DNA from: Paracoccaceae bacterium
GTDB lineage: Bacteria; Pseudomonadota; Alphaproteobacteria; Rhodobacterales; Rhodobacteraceae
DNA: 6,050 bases
Assembly (NCBI GenBank): GCA_019090405.1
Contig: JAHRVZ010000024.1
Span: 1 to 6,050, forward strand
Direction of reading: 5' to 3'
In this document: piece by piece, positions 5,776 through 6,050 of the stretch
How positions within the stretch are numbered: the stretch's first letter is position 1
Layout of the letters: the number at the start of each line of letters is the position of its first letter
Made by a program: the position numbers and the translations under genes
The notes under the pieces: generated by a model
What the model was told of the DNA's origin: nothing
What the model saw: the letters and a program-made list of their open reading frames with translations, nothing else
Databases searched by the model: none

Positions 5776-6050
5776 CATCAACTGATAGCCGTGCGGCACA
5801 TAGTGAAACCCGTCGTCGCGCGTATCGACATAGCCGATGCCGGGCCATGGCATGTGGTATCCAACCATGGGGACTTTATCAGCGGCCAACATGCCCAGTA
5901 TTTTGCGCCGGGTCGCGGCGGCGGCGGCTTTGTCCTTGTCAAACAGGACTTCCCAATCGGGATAGGCCAGTGACCAGACATAATGGTTCGCGGTGTCGGC
6001 CATCAGCAACAACTGCTTGCCGCCGCTTTCCAGCATATAGGCCATGTGAC
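5770..6050 (-). CDS. Metallo-beta-lactamase-fold hydrolase (partial, N-terminus off window)
   Basis: This is the C-terminal part of an MBL-fold metallohydrolase; the 5' end lies beyond position 6050. The readable segment begins HMAYMLESGGKQLLLMAD, matching the end of the family's G-H-T-x-G-H region and the strand leading to a metal-bridging aspartate (coordinates 5997-5995, in MADTANH). A later histidine in GYHMPWPG (5856-5854) fits the last metal ligand. The C-terminus reads GFHYVPHGYQLML. The first metal motif, HxHxDH, is outside the window, so the metal site cannot be checked and the substrate is unknown. The Met at 6045 is internal, since the frame continues to the edge with family-like sequence. 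The gene converges on yjbR and shares six bases with it. Confidence 0.85.
   Translation of the reverse strand, partial: HMAYMLESGGKQLLLMADTANHYVWSLAYPDWEVLFDKDKAAAAATRRKILGMLAADKVPMVGYHMPWPGIGYVDTRDDGFHYVPHGYQLML

Noticed and set aside
5776..6045. Complete 91-residue gene starting at the Met at 6045
   Set aside because: The frame stays open to the window edge with MBL-like residues before this Met, and the metal-site context shows it is the C-terminal part of a longer protein.

Overview
This window looks like ordinary chromosomal DNA from an alphaproteobacterium, most likely a moderately GC-rich member of the Rhodobacterales (Roseobacter group). That placement rests on the gene set, the protein sequences (CoaBC, Dut, MoeB with a membrane-spanning N-terminus, a Dcp-type M3 peptidase followed by a YjbR protein) and compact operons with stop/start overlaps. 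It is an inference, not a database result. I see no mobile element, CRISPR array, rRNA or tRNA, and no previously undescribed system.

Layout, left to right. A minus-strand cobU/cobP gene (cobalamin lower-ligand pathway) runs off the left edge at position 1. A 133-nt divergent intergenic region (436-568) holds a strong dyad and a possible promoter. A plus-strand operon follows: coaBC (569-1765), dut (1795-2250) and a moeB-like E1 enzyme gene (2250-3302), with a 29-nt gap and then a TGATG overlap. After an 86-nt gap with a strong Shine-Dalgarno comes a second plus-strand pair: an M3 metallopeptidase of Dcp type (3389-5404) and a YjbR/MmcQ-like protein (5401-5775) joined by an ATGA overlap. The right end is the C-terminal part of a convergent metallo-beta-lactamase-fold hydrolase (5770-6050, minus). 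Its stop codon lies inside the yjbR 3' end, so the two genes share six bases.

The genes are mainly housekeeping: coenzyme A synthesis, dUTP removal, sulfur-carrier activation for molybdenum cofactor (or thiamine), peptide turnover, and cobalamin assembly. The coaBC-dut pairing is a common bacterial arrangement.

The most interesting feature is the MoeB-like protein. It carries about 98 extra N-terminal residues with three predicted membrane helices and a basic linker containing a perfect 12-nt tandem repeat. Just where a classical soluble MoeB would begin there is an in-frame GTG preceded by an AGGTGG Shine-Dalgarno-like sequence, so one gene might give both a membrane-anchored and a soluble enzyme. 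Second is the 8-bp dyad with a 5-nt loop between cobU and coaBC.
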